Shown: positions 50,543 through 59,861, numbered from the stretch's first letter. The stretch: DNA of 64,000 nt from Alphaproteobacteria bacterium (GCA_030426465.1 JAUHYK010000006.1:23860-87859), one strand, 5' to 3'. Notes: generated by a model not told the origin, from the letters alone. Numbers and translations: made by a program.

Positions 50543-51745
50543 TTAAGCGCCGGGTAATTCGAGAATGCGTTTGGCGATGACATTGAGCTGCACTTCCGAG
50601 GTGCCGCCTTCGATGGAGTTGGCTTTGGTGCGCAGCCAGCTGCGGGCGAGTTTGCCGTCTTTGGTCCGCTCGCCTTCCCACTCAAGCTCATCCGAGCCGC
50701 CGATATCCATGAGAATTTCAAAGCGGCGCTTGTTGAACTCGGTGCCGTAATATTTGAGCATGGAGGAATTGGCGCCGACGCCCTGGCCCGCCTTGGCTTC
50801 ATCTTTCATGCGCTCAAGCGTCAGCAGGAACGCCCAGCCGTCGATTTCCGCCTGCGCGATTTTTGCGCGCAAAAGCGGATCGGAAAGGCGTCCATGTTCA
50901 AGTCCGATTTCATTGGCCGCAACCTCGCCCATGCCGCGCCCGCCAAGAAGACCGCCGCCGCCAGCAGAAATCATTTCGCGTTCATGGGTCAGCAGATATT
51001 TCGCAACGTCCCAGCCTTTGTTCATTTCGCCGACAATGGCGGAGACGCCGGGGGCGTATTCTTTCGGCGCCGTCGCATCGTCAAAGAAGGTTTCGCAGAA
51101 AGGCGACTTGCCGGAGATAAGTTTAATCGGCTTTGTTGAAACGCCTTCCTGTTCCATGTCCACGAGAATGAAACTGATGCCGGTGTGCTTTGTCGCTTTC
51201 GGATCGGTGCGGACGAGCACGAAGATCCAGTCGGACTGGTCGGCGTAAGAGGTCCAGACTTTTTGACCGTTGATCAGCCAGTGATCGCCTTTATCTTCGC
51301 ATTTACATTGTAGCGAGGCGAGATCCGAGCCCGCGTTCGGTTCGGAATATCCCTGACACCAGCGAATTTCGCCGCGCGCGATGGGCGGCAGGAAATGCAG
51401 CTTTTGTTCGTGGGTCCCGTATTTCAACAGCGCAGGGCCAAGCATCCAGATGCCGAAACTTTCCAACGGAGAGCGGCATTTCAGCTTGCGCATTTCCTCT
51501 TTCAGGACTTTCACTTCTTCCTTTGAAAGCCCGCCGCCGCCATATTCTTTTGGCCAGGCTGGCACAGTCCACCCTTTCGCCGACATGCGGTCGAGCCAGA
51601 TTTTTTGCGCATCGGACTGGAAGGTCCATTGCTTGCCGCCCCAGCAGATATTTTCCTCGCCGCCGGCGCCGTCGCGCATATCCTTCGGGCAGTTTTCTTC
51701 AAGCCAGGCCCGCGCTTCGGCGCGGAAAGTTTCGAGATCGCTCAT
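50543..51745 (-). CDS. Acyl-CoA dehydrogenase, first of a pair
   Basis: This 400-residue FAD enzyme begins SDLETFRAEARAWLEENCPKDM and has WCQGYSEPNAGSDLASLQCKCEDKGDHWLINGQKVWTSYA, the classic acyl-CoA dehydrogenase beta domain. The C-terminus carries SIEGGTSEVQLNVIAKRIL, with the catalytic Glu at the right place for this branch. It is the gene after the CoA ligase, and the second dehydrogenase follows by 23 nt. Long or branched acyl-CoA is likely, but substrate is not readable. Confidence 0.92.
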   Translation of the reverse strand: MSDLETFRAEARAWLEENCPKDMRDGAGGEENICWGGKQWTFQSDAQKIWLDRMSAKGWTVPAWPKEYGGGGLSKEEVKVLKEEMRKLKCRSPLESFGIWMLGPALLKYGTHEQKLHFLPPIARGEIRWCQGYSEPNAGSDLASLQCKCEDKGDHWLINGQKVWTSYADQSDWIFVLVRTDPKATKHTGISFILVDMEQEGVSTKPIKLISGKSPFCETFFDDATAPKEYAPGVSAIVGEMNKGWDVAKYLLTHEREMISAGGGGLLGGRGMGEVAANEIGLEHGRLSDPLLRAKIAQAEIDGWAFLLTLERMKDEAKAGQGVGANSSMLKYYGTEFNKRRFEILMDIGGSDELEWEGERTKDGKLARSWLRTKANSIEGGTSEVQLNVIAKRILELPGA

Positions 51746-51760
51746 GAGCGGCTCCTAAAG

Positions 51761-53470
51761 TTAAACAGACAACGCCGGCGGATGCTGAAGCGCGATCTTT
51801 TTGACGGTGATCTTGTCGAATTTCGCCGTGCCGAGCTGGGGCAGCTTGGTCGGCGAAATCCAGATACGTTCCGGCACTTTAAACGCCGCAAGCTCCTCCG
51901 CAACAAAGTTGCGCAGTTCGGCGGCGTCGATGGTCATCCCCTCTTTAGGGTAAACGACAAGGCCGACACGCTCTCCCAAGACATCGTCCGGCACCGAGAA
52001 CACCACCGCCTCGGCGACATCGCCATGGTCATAAACGCGGTTTTCAACCTCAAGGCAGGAGATATTTTCGCCGCCGCGAATGATCAGATCTTTCAGGCGG
52101 TCAACGATATAAAGATAACCTTCGGCGTCCATTTTGCCGAGATCGCCGGTGCGGAACCATCCATCAGGCGTGATCGCCTTCGCCGTTTCCTCGGGGAGAT
52201 TGTGATAGCCGCGGAAATTCGCCGGGCTTTTGATCCAGACTTCGCCGACGCCGCCGACAGGCTGTTCCTCGCCATCTTCCATGATCTTGATGTCGGTCAC
52301 CGGCGGCACAGGCCGGCCAGTGGAATCCGGCCGCAACTGATAATCCCCCTGGGATATGACGCAACCAAGCGCATTGGTTTCCGACAATCCGTAACCGGAA
52401 GATGGCTTGCCGTTCTGAAACTTCGCCGCAAGCTTCTTCACATGATCCGCCGGTCGCTTGGCGCCGCCGGAGCCAATATCGATCAGCGTGGGCAGCCCTT
52501 CCGGCCCCACCGCCTGCATCAGCTCGAATGACTGGCTCGGCACGCCGACAAAATTGGTGAGTTTTTCGCGGTTGATGATCGCCGCCGCTTCCTTCGGGTC
52601 CCAGCGATACATCATGACGACGCGGCGCCCGACCATATAGGAAAGCAGGAAGATCGAATGCGAGCCGGTGACATGGAAAAGCGGAATCCCGAGCAGGATG
52701 CCAGGATCATCACCGAACGGACTGACGCCGCCGCGCAATTCTTTCAAAATGGACGCAATGAAGGTCCATGAAAAGAGCGCCGAAATCGCGCCGCGATGTG
52801 TCAGCACGACGCCTTTTGGGTGCCCCGTTGAACCCGATGTGTAAACGATGCAAAAATCGTCATCGGGATGGATGTCGACCTGCGGCGGCGCATCGCTATT
52901 TGCACCCTTCAAAAGCTCCTCATAGTGGTAGTCCGCGCCTTCGCCGCCCTCGCGCGCCAGCACCAGCGTCAGCCCGAGCTCGTCCTTGCAGGGCAAAATA
53001 TATTCGAGGCGCTTCGCGTCGGCGATCACGATTTTCGCCCCGCAATCTTTGAGCCCGTAATGAAGCTCTTCGTCCTTCCACCAGGCATTTAGAGGTACGA
53101 CGACGGCGCCGAGAGAAATCGCCGCCATATAACTCACGCACCATTCGGGGAAATTTCGCATGGCGAGCGCAACCTTGTCGCCCTGCTTCACGCCAAGCTC
53201 GTCCTTCAGCGCATGAGCAAAACGGCACGCCCGCCGCCATAGCTCAGCAAAGCTGAGACGTTCATCTTCAAAAATCAGAAATTCCTTCTCGCCATGGGTG
53301 GCGGCGGCATGCGCAAATAGCCCGGCGAGGCTTGGCGGCGCATTTTCGAAAACCCGGTAGACATTGCCGCGGATTTCCGCTTCGCCTACTTTGAAGAGGG
53401 GATTTTCTGCGAGCAATTTAAATGCAGCGGCGGCGGTTTTCGCCGGATCGAGCGGCGCCATATCGGCCAT
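51761..53470 (-). CDS. Acyl-CoA synthetase (AMP-forming)
   Basis: This 569-residue ligase activates a carboxylic acid with ATP and CoA. Motif AMP-binding is YTSGSTGHPKG, then GYGLSETNALG, then GWFRTGDLGKMDAEGYLYIVDRLKDLIIRGGENIS (in pieces). The C-terminal Lys region is PQLGTAKFDKITVKK. It leads the beta-oxidation-like operon, so it would supply the CoA ester the downstream enzymes degrade. ATG 53470 is the best start. The exact acid is unknown. Confidence 0.92.
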   Translation of the reverse strand: MADMAPLDPAKTAAAAFKLLAENPLFKVGEAEIRGNVYRVFENAPPSLAGLFAHAAATHGEKEFLIFEDERLSFAELWRRACRFAHALKDELGVKQGDKVALAMRNFPEWCVSYMAAISLGAVVVPLNAWWKDEELHYGLKDCGAKIVIADAKRLEYILPCKDELGLTLVLAREGGEGADYHYEELLKGANSDAPPQVDIHPDDDFCIVYTSGSTGHPKGVVLTHRGAISALFSWTFIASILKELRGGVSPFGDDPGILLGIPLFHVTGSHSIFLLSYMVGRRVVMMYRWDPKEAAAIINREKLTNFVGVPSQSFELMQAVGPEGLPTLIDIGSGGAKRPADHVKKLAAKFQNGKPSSGYGLSETNALGCVISQGDYQLRPDSTGRPVPPVTDIKIMEDGEEQPVGGVGEVWIKSPANFRGYHNLPEETAKAITPDGWFRTGDLGKMDAEGYLYIVDRLKDLIIRGGENISCLEVENRVYDHGDVAEAVVFSVPDDVLGERVGLVVYPKEGMTIDAAELRNFVAEELAAFKVPERIWISPTKLPQLGTAKFDKITVKKIALQHPPALSV

Positions 53471-53577
53471 AGTCGATTACGTCCTTACCCTGTTTGTCCC
53501 TGCTCCCTTCCTAGCCGAAGGCGGGAAGGCGCGGAACAGCCTGGTGCAGCTAATCCGGTAAAAAGTCGCCGCGAGGC

Positions 53578-55089
53578 TCAGCCAGGAGAAAATTTTCGGA
53601 CCGTCATTGACGCCGTGGAAAGGATACGGCGCTCAATCCCGTCAGGAGCGCCCTCAAACCGCCAGAGAAAGAAAAGCGCCGCGGCATAGACCAGACCGCC
53701 CGTAACAATGTCGGCGCTCAGACGCCAGACCGGCGCCAGATCAGCGATGGCGCCGAGTTGCGGGCGCAAGACCAGAAACCAGATCGCCATGGCGCCAACG
53801 GCGCCAAGCGACCTGTGCGCAGCGAGAAGCGGCTCGAAGAAAGGCCTGCCGCTCGCCCTGGCGTAGAGGGCAAGATTGAGCGCAACATGGAAAACACCCA
53901 TTGCCGCCACTGAGAAAACGGCGCCCTGAAGACCATACGTGAAGACAGCCCAGACAAATGCCGGCATCCGCGCCAGAAAAAAGATCAGCTCACGGAAGAA
54001 GACAAGGCGCGTAAGCCCAAGCGCCACGGCATAGGCTTGCGTCGCGTAAAACAAAGATTGCAACCCGATGACGGGCGCCAGAAAAGCGATCACCGGCGCC
54101 GCCGCCATCCATTTTTCACCGAGGACAACATGGGTGAGGTCCTGCGCCACAAAAGCAAGCCCGAAGGCGGCCGGCATGGCGAAGGCGCCCAACGCCTCAA
54201 CGCCTTTCAGAAATCCGGTGCGCATGCGGCCCGGTTCGTTCTGCAACTCCGATAATCCCGGATAAATCGCGCGCGTTAACGGCGCTGCGATCTGCCCCGT
54301 CACCATTTCCGATAATTGAAAGCCCAGAAAATAGACGCCCGTTCCACCTGCGCCCACCAGCCGCGCGAGAATCGGCACGTCGAGTTTGTTGTTCAGCGCC
54401 GCCATGAAACTGACGCCCGCGAGCCAACCGGAAAAGCCGAACACCTTGCGCAAGGAGTTAAAGGTGAGGCGCGGCGCATGCGGCCGCAGAATATAGGAAA
54501 GCGACAATTGCACGACGGCGCTCGCCAGCATGCCGCCAATGATCGCCCAATAGGTGCGGAAAATAATCGCGATGGTCAGAGAGACGGCGACGCCTGTAAG
54601 TCTGTTGAAAAGAGTGACGATAAACTCGCGCGAGAATTTCAATTCGCGTTCGAACTCATAAAAACGCGGATTGAGAAAACCCGTCAGCACCGGAAACAGG
54701 GCGACGCCGACAAACGCCCAGAACAGGCGCGGATCGCCGTAGAACGCCGCCGAGACCGGCGCGGCGGCGAACAACAACACCCCAATGAACAGCCCCCGGA
54801 TAACGGACAGGGTGAAAAGCGTGTTGAGATCGTCCTTGTCCGCGTCGCGGAATTTCACCACCGCCTGGGAAACGCCGATGTCGGAGATCCCTTGCAAAAG
54901 CTGCATGGCGACGGTCGCGGTCGCGACGATCCCGATATCCTCAGGCGCGAGGAGGCGCGCGACGATAATCGTATTGAGCGCGCCGAGAAGCCGCGCGGCG
55001 ATACCCGCCCCAAAAATCCACGCTGCGCCGCGCGCGACACGGGCGGTGAGCGAAGCGGATTCGGGCGAAGGGGTTAACGGTTCGGACAT
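53578..55089 (-). CDS. Polysaccharide flippase (Wzx/MATE-like)
   Basis: This 503-residue membrane protein has about 12-14 helices and the oligosaccharide flippase pattern: ARGAAWIFGAGIAARLLGALNTIIVARLLAPEDIGIVATATVAM at the N-terminus, then FYEFERELKFSREFIVTLFNRLTGVAVS and ATQAYAVALGLTRLVF. It probably flips lipid-linked sugar units for surface polysaccharide. No glycosyltransferase is in the window, so the product is unknown. The start ATG 55089 is divergent from the phosphatase gene across 161 bp. Confidence 0.85.
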   Translation of the reverse strand: MSEPLTPSPESASLTARVARGAAWIFGAGIAARLLGALNTIIVARLLAPEDIGIVATATVAMQLLQGISDIGVSQAVVKFRDADKDDLNTLFTLSVIRGLFIGVLLFAAAPVSAAFYGDPRLFWAFVGVALFPVLTGFLNPRFYEFERELKFSREFIVTLFNRLTGVAVSLTIAIIFRTYWAIIGGMLASAVVQLSLSYILRPHAPRLTFNSLRKVFGFSGWLAGVSFMAALNNKLDVPILARLVGAGGTGVYFLGFQLSEMVTGQIAAPLTRAIYPGLSELQNEPGRMRTGFLKGVEALGAFAMPAAFGLAFVAQDLTHVVLGEKWMAAAPVIAFLAPVIGLQSLFYATQAYAVALGLTRLVFFRELIFFLARMPAFVWAVFTYGLQGAVFSVAAMGVFHVALNLALYARASGRPFFEPLLAAHRSLGAVGAMAIWFLVLRPQLGAIADLAPVWRLSADIVTGGLVYAAALFFLWRFEGAPDGIERRILSTASMTVRKFSPG

Positions 55090-55250
55090 GACGCTCGGGC
55101 AAGGGACGCTTAGTTACGTCCCCGGGGCTTAGCCCGGTTTGGCGCGGCTGGCGACCTGGCCGGAAATCGGGCTCAATGGGCGCTTGCGCCGCGCGCGGCC
55201 ATCGCTATGGTGCGCCGCCTCACCCACCAGAACCCTCCGGGACGGCCACC

Positions 55251-56042
55251 ATGCCCCACGCTTCCGCCTTGATGACCGTGATGATCAACGCCGCGCGCAA
55301 AGCCGCCCGCGGGCTTATCCGCGACTTTGGCGAGAGCCAGGCCCTGCAGGTTTCACGCAAAGGCGCCGCCGACTTCGTCTCCCGCGCGGACCACAAAGCC
55401 GAACAGGACATTTTCGAGGAATTGTCCCGCGCCCGGCCGAAATACGGCTTCATCATGGAAGAGCGGGGAGAGATTGAGGGGACGGACAATTCCAACCGCT
55501 GGATTGTCGACCCGCTCGACGGGACCACGAACTTCCTCCATGGACTGCCGCATTTCGCGATTTCCATCGCCCTTGAACGCGACCGCCAGCCTTATGCGGG
55601 CGTCGTCTTCAACCCGGCGACTGACGAGATTTTCTGGGCCGAAAAAGGCGAAGGCGCCTATCTGAACGACCGCCGCCTTCGCGTCTCGGGCCGTGACGAT
55701 CTGACGGCCTGTCTTTTCGCCTGCGGCCTGCCTTTTGCCGGAAAGCCGGGCCGCAAGGAGGCCCTCGCCGAAGCCGAGCGCGTGCTGGAAAAGACCGCCG
55801 GTGTCCGCCGCTTCGGCGCCGCAGCCCTCGACCTCGCCTTTGTCGCCGCCGGACGCTATGACGCGTTTTGGGAGCGCGACCTCAATAGCTGGGACGTCGC
55901 GGCGGGCGCGATCCTTGTGCGCGAAGCTGGCGGCCATGTGACCGAGATCGATGGCGGCCGGAATTTCATCACGGGAAAGTCGATCCTCGCGGCCAACGCC
56001 GAAATTTACGAAAAAGCCAAGGCGCTTATTCAGGACGACTAA
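55251..56042 (+). CDS. suhB: Inositol monophosphatase family protein (SuhB-like)
   Basis: This 263-residue magnesium phosphatase has the three family motifs: MEERGEIEG, WIVDPLDGTTNFLHGLPHFAISIAL and WDVAAGAILVREAGGHVTEIDG. VSRKGAADFVSRADHKAEQDIFEEL precedes them, matching SuhB of alphaproteobacteria. ATG 55251 is chosen over an upstream in-frame start at 55176 because the family begins nearby. SuhB also acts in rRNA antitermination in E. coli, but that role is not shown here. Confidence 0.9.
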   Translation: MPHASALMTVMINAARKAARGLIRDFGESQALQVSRKGAADFVSRADHKAEQDIFEELSRARPKYGFIMEERGEIEGTDNSNRWIVDPLDGTTNFLHGLPHFAISIALERDRQPYAGVVFNPATDEIFWAEKGEGAYLNDRRLRVSGRDDLTACLFACGLPFAGKPGRKEALAEAERVLEKTAGVRRFGAAALDLAFVAAGRYDAFWERDLNSWDVAAGAILVREAGGHVTEIDGGRNFITGKSILAANAEIYEKAKALIQDD

Positions 56043-56083
56043 CCCCAAGGCGCCCGAACCATTGCACAAAGCGCCGAAAAACC

Positions 56084-56725
56084 ATGACCCGAACCCTCTA
56101 TTTCATTCGCCACGGCCAGACCGAATGGAACGCCGAACGGCGCATGCAGGGTCAGTGGGAATCGGACCTGACAAAATTGGGCCACGAACAGGCGAAACGG
56201 ACAGCCGCCGCCGTCGCAGAACTTGGCGTCGACGCAATCTACGCCTCACCCCTGCGGCGCACCCGCGCGTCGGTGAAACCTCTTTGCGAGATAACAGGGT
56301 GTCCATCCACATTCGGTGACCGACTGAAAGAATGGAGCGCCGGCGACTGGTCCGGCAATCTTTACGCGGACATTGTCACGCGCTGGCCGGAAGAATGGGC
56401 GGCATGGCGCAACGATATGTGGGGATACCGCCCTCCAAATGCAGAAAACTTCGCTGACTTGAAAAAACGAGGTGCGGCGTTTTTGAACGACGTCTTGGCG
56501 ACAACGGACTCACGGATCGCGATTGTGAGCCATGGCTTCATCACCCGCGCGATGATCGCGCATCTGCTCGAGCTATCGCCCGAATACGCCCTAGGCCTTG
56601 AGACGGCGAATGACAGTTTCTTTTGCCTGTATCAGCAAACATCCGGGTGGTGCGCTGAACGCCATGACGCGGACGCCGGTCCAACCGATCTCTTCGGCGG
56701 GCAAGAACCGCCAAGCCTCGCCTGA
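56084..56725 (+). CDS. Histidine phosphatase family protein
   Basis: This 213-residue enzyme of the phosphoglycerate-mutase-like fold has the catalytic motif YFIRHGQTEWN (5-15), LKEWSAGDWSGNLYADI in the middle and the second His in IAIVSHGFITRAMIAHLL. It removes phosphate from small molecules, but the substrate is unknown. It follows the SuhB-like gene by 41 nt, so both could be one transcript. Its TGA ends one base before the convergent SDR stop. Confidence 0.87.
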   Translation: MTRTLYFIRHGQTEWNAERRMQGQWESDLTKLGHEQAKRTAAAVAELGVDAIYASPLRRTRASVKPLCEITGCPSTFGDRLKEWSAGDWSGNLYADIVTRWPEEWAAWRNDMWGYRPPNAENFADLKKRGAAFLNDVLATTDSRIAIVSHGFITRAMIAHLLELSPEYALGLETANDSFFCLYQQTSGWCAERHDADAGPTDLFGGQEPPSLA

Positions 56726-57610
56726 TCAATCTTCCACGGGCAGCTTCAACAGCTCATCAACCATTGCACGCCGCGTTTTTTCGAACCGCGACCGGGCCTC
56801 TGGGACATCGCCCATGTCCATAAAGGCGGCCTCAAGATCGCGATTCCGTTGTACGACCTCCTCCAGAAATTCGCGATGCGTCAGGATATGCATGCGATTT
56901 TCGCGAATGCCCTCGACCACCGCTGCGCCCATTTGGTCCGGCGTCATCGCCTGACGCATCGCTTCCCAGAGATTGCGCAAGAAGTCGCCCGCCTCGCCTT
57001 CGGGGGCGTCAGTGTCGTCTTCCGGCACTGGCACGAGCGCTGTTTTGGTCGCGCCCGGATAGAGACAGGAAACACCAACGCCTTCGGGCGCGAGGGCCAG
57101 ACGCAATGATTCGGTATAGCCGCGCACCGCATATTTCGCGGTCGAATAGGCCGCCAGCCCCGGAAGCGGAACAATGCCGGCCATGGACGACGTGTTGACG
57201 ATATGGCCGCCCTCGCCTTGCGCCTTGATGATCGGCGCGAAAATTTTCACGCCGTTGACCACGCCGCCAAGATTAACCGACAGGGCGCGATCCCAATCAT
57301 CAAAATCAGGATCATCCGCTGCACCGCCGCCGCCAACGCCGGCGTTGTTGCAAAGCACATGCACCTTGCCAAAGACGCGCAGCGTTTCGTCCGCCGCGGC
57401 GCGCATCTGATCGCGATCAGAGACATCAAGCTTGATGAAGTGAACCGCGTTCGAGCCTTCGAATTCTTTTTTTGCAGCGGCAAGATGGTCATCGCTCCAG
57501 TCAACAATGACGACCTTCATCCCTTCGCGCAGGAAGTTGCGCGCCATGCCGTGACCGATGCCACTGGCGCCGCCAGTTATGAAGGCCACCTTGCCCGCGA
57601 AATTGCGCAT
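56726..57610 (-). CDS. SDR oxidoreductase, LigD-like context (copy A)
   Basis: This 294-residue SDR has TGGASGIG (14-21), NNAGVGGGG, the catalytic Ser in NTSSMAGIVPLPG and Tyr-x3-Lys in YSTAKYA. The C-terminal extension (RNRDLEAAFMDMGDVPEARSRFEKTRRAMVDELL) is longer than usual and helical. It lies beside a LigE-like GST, so it may oxidise a benzylic or related hydroxyl, but this is inferred from context. It follows the GST gene by 11 nt. Confidence 0.86.
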   Translation of the reverse strand: MRNFAGKVAFITGGASGIGHGMARNFLREGMKVVIVDWSDDHLAAAKKEFEGSNAVHFIKLDVSDRDQMRAAADETLRVFGKVHVLCNNAGVGGGGAADDPDFDDWDRALSVNLGGVVNGVKIFAPIIKAQGEGGHIVNTSSMAGIVPLPGLAAYSTAKYAVRGYTESLRLALAPEGVGVSCLYPGATKTALVPVPEDDTDAPEGEAGDFLRNLWEAMRQAMTPDQMGAAVVEGIRENRMHILTHREFLEEVVQRNRDLEAAFMDMGDVPEARSRFEKTRRAMVDELLKLPVED

Positions 57611-57621
57611 GGCCTTTCGCC

Positions 57622-58461
57622 TCAGCTTGCTTTCGGCTTGGTGATCGCTTCGGTTTCGGCGCGCGTCGATTCAGGACCTGTATTGCGCTTCGCCTGCCCG
57701 CCCCAGGGGCCGCCTTTCATCCACGGATCCGGATCGCCTTCGCGCTGTTCGAGACCAAATAACGGGAACAGGCCCGGATGGCGGCCAAGGCCGTCAAAAA
57801 GATCGAAGCAGCGATCGACCCAGTCGCGCAAGGGATCGTCATCGGCGAGCGCAGGAATCTTCGCGACAGAGGCGGTAAACAAAAAGCCGCCGAGAATACG
57901 GTAGTCCGCATAATTCGGCTCATCTCCGCCGAGCCATTTCGCTTCGTAGAGCGCCTTGCGCAACGGCTCTAGCGCCAACGATATCCCCGGCAGGCGGTCT
58001 TCGCGGCCGGCCTGCATTTCCTCCAGCGTGGACCCGAGCATGTTTTCGCGCGTCGACGTCACATATTCATGATCCTCCGGCACGGAGAGGTCGCGATAAT
58101 CCTGGCAGTAACAGCGCATCCATGGCCCCACCGCCGCGCCCCAGAACCAGGTGTCGAGCGCGCGGGTCAGCGTAGCAATGCCCGGATGCGGGATCAGCGC
58201 CGGACGATCGGGATAGGTCTCATCGAGATATTCAACAATGCCCCAGCTATCGAGCACCCATTTGCCGTCATCGACAATCGCCGGAAGACGCTCGGACTTG
58301 CCGCCCGTGCGCTCCAGAATGCCGGTGAACCCGCCCGGCACAATGTCCATCTCAAAGCCCTTATGGGCGATCGCATATTTTGTCGCCCAGACAAAAGGGC
58401 TGATCGTCGCCCCAGTCGAAAGTGCGAGATCGTAAATTGTGATCTTGTTGTCTTTAGCCAT
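57622..58461 (-). CDS. Glutathione S-transferase, LigE-type beta-etherase-like
   Basis: This 279-residue GST closely resembles LigE/LigP beta-aryl etherases as I remember them: ISPFVWATKYAIAHKGFEMDIVPGG (20-44), FTGILERTGGKSERLPAIVDDGKW, LDSWGIVEYLDETYPDRP, and GREDRLP. The C-terminal part has DDDPLRDWVDRCFDLFDGLGRHPG, again like LigE. These enzymes cleave aromatic ethers with glutathione. Whether a lignin ether or another compound is the substrate here is not known. It is flanked by two SDR genes. GGGAGG lies before ATG 58461. Confidence 0.82.
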   Translation of the reverse strand: MAKDNKITIYDLALSTGATISPFVWATKYAIAHKGFEMDIVPGGFTGILERTGGKSERLPAIVDDGKWVLDSWGIVEYLDETYPDRPALIPHPGIATLTRALDTWFWGAAVGPWMRCYCQDYRDLSVPEDHEYVTSTRENMLGSTLEEMQAGREDRLPGISLALEPLRKALYEAKWLGGDEPNYADYRILGGFLFTASVAKIPALADDDPLRDWVDRCFDLFDGLGRHPGLFPLFGLEQREGDPDPWMKGGPWGGQAKRNTGPESTRAETEAITKPKAS

Positions 58462-58503
58462 AGAAGCCTCCCTTTTCTGCGCGTGGTCGAACCTTGTCGC
58501 GCG

Positions 58504-59346
58504 TCAAAACTGAAAATCTGAATCCGGGGTCGCCGCAAGCATCGCCTCAGCGCGCTCGCGCATCCGGTTTTTGAACTGACCATGGGTGATGATGTAGAGA
58601 TCGTTGTTGAGGATGCCTTTGGCGACCATCTCTCCCACCTCGTCAGGCTCCATCCACTCTTCGCCGATTTCGCGCTCCGACAGCGCTTTTTCCGACGCCG
58701 CAAAACCGCTGTCATCGCGTAGATGTACGGGGCGGTTTTGCGCCGCTTCATGTATATTGGATTTGGTGAAAGCGGGCAGGAGCACGCTCATACCAATGTT
58801 CTTTCCGGCCAGCACTTCGCGCATATTTTCCGAAAGGTTCAACACCGCCGCCTTGCCCGCCGAATAGATGACGAATTGTTCCGGCATCATCACTGCGGCG
58901 GCTAGCGACGCGGTATTGACCACATGGCCGCCGCGGCCATGGGCGATCATTTGCGGCAGGAAGCATTGCAGCCCGTTGACGACGCCGCTGAGATTGACGC
59001 CAAGCCCGAAATCCCAGTCGGCGTAGCGCGCCTCGAGAATTGGTCCCTCAACCCCGACACCTGCATTGTTGATGAGAATATCGACGCCGCCGAAATCCGA
59101 CTGCATTTTCTCCGCCGCCTCGGCGTAAGCTTCGCGGTTCGTGACATCAACCTCGATTGCGGTGACGCTGTTGGACTGGGCGCCGCCGGCAAACTCGGCC
59201 AGCGCTTTTTCAATATGGTCAGGACGCAGATCCGCGATGACGATACGCGCGCCGCGCGCGCTCAGCGCCTTGGCGATCCCGAGGCCAATGCCGCTTGCGC
59301 CGCCGGTAATGAACGCCGTTCGTCCTTCAACATTCGTGATCGCCAT
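58504..59346 (-). CDS. SDR oxidoreductase, LigD/LigL-like (copy B)
   Basis: This 280-residue SDR has TGGASGIGLGIAKALSARGARIVIADLR, NNAGVGVEGPI, catalytic Ser in TASLAAAVMM and Tyr-x3-Lys in YSAGK, followed by FTKSNIHEAAQNRP. The latter (xxIKSNIxEAxxxRP) recalls Calpha-dehydrogenases LigD, LigL and LigN of beta-aryl ether breakdown. It lies upstream of the LigE-like GST by 42 bp in the same direction. AAGAGGAACG lies before ATG 59346. Confidence 0.83.
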   Translation of the reverse strand: MAITNVEGRTAFITGGASGIGLGIAKALSARGARIVIADLRPDHIEKALAEFAGGAQSNSVTAIEVDVTNREAYAEAAEKMQSDFGGVDILINNAGVGVEGPILEARYADWDFGLGVNLSGVVNGLQCFLPQMIAHGRGGHVVNTASLAAAVMMPEQFVIYSAGKAAVLNLSENMREVLAGKNIGMSVLLPAFTKSNIHEAAQNRPVHLRDDSGFAASEKALSEREIGEEWMEPDEVGEMVAKGILNNDLYIITHGQFKNRMRERAEAMLAATPDSDFQF

Positions 59347-59477
59347 GACGTTCCTCTTTCTGCAACGCCTGATTAGCGCAAGCGCGCCCAGGCGACATGT
59401 CCAGATAGGAAGTCAGCTTGATCCTCTAGGGCCGCAACGGCGCCGCAAAAAAAACGTGAAGCGAAATTCAGACGCCG

Positions 59478-59729
59478 TCAGACGCAGCGATAATGGCGAT
59501 AGCGCCAGCGCACTTCATGAGGGTTGGCGGTCTCGCCGTCAAAGACAGCACGGAGATTATAGGCGCGGCAATGAGCGTCCGCCTCCGCCTGAAGGTCATC
59601 CGGATCAAAGTCGTAAGGGTCATAAGGAATCGAGATTGACTGATCCCCATATGCCGGGCCCTGCTCGGTTGCGCAGGCCACAAGCGCCGCAAACACCAGC
59701 CCGGCCGCCACAAATTTCACCACACCCAT
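59478..59729 (-). CDS. Small hypothetical lipoprotein
   Basis: This 83-residue protein begins with a lipobox (FAALVAC, Cys19). The mature part is small, Asp/Tyr-rich (YDPYDFDPDDLQAEADAHCRAYNL) and ends with RWRYRHYRC, with two Cys that could pair. I do not recognise it. Small lipoproteins like this often sit in the outer membrane. It reads in the same direction as the SDR/GST genes, about 130 bp upstream of copy B, and its own promoter is not clear. Confidence 0.6.
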   Translation of the reverse strand: MGVVKFVAAGLVFAALVACATEQGPAYGDQSISIPYDPYDFDPDDLQAEADAHCRAYNLRAVFDGETANPHEVRWRYRHYRCV

Positions 59730-59781
59730 GAACCTTATCCCTTCCCGCTCATCGGGACATCGTATCGCGCCGGACCTGAAT

Positions 59782-59812
59782 AAAAAAGGGCGCGGGAGGA
59801 AATCCCGCGCCC
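59782..59812 (-). terminator. Intrinsic terminator of hsp20
   Basis: Minus-strand GGGCGCGGGA-TTTCC-TCCCGCGCCC (59812-59788) is a perfect 10-bp GC-rich stem followed by six T (59787-59782), 50 bp after the hsp20 stop codon. Confidence 0.88.
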
Positions 59813-59861
59813 GAGTATCTCGGATTTCAATTAGAGAGGGAATTTAAGGGATAAGCCTCCC

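Noticed and set aside
51605-52531. A 308-codon frame opposite the CoA ligase
   Set aside because: Antisense shadow. The ligase motifs are intact on the other strand.
59420-59460. Terminator-like GC stem with an A-run (59437-59455)
   Set aside because: The run is on the wrong side. Neither strand has T residues after the hairpin.
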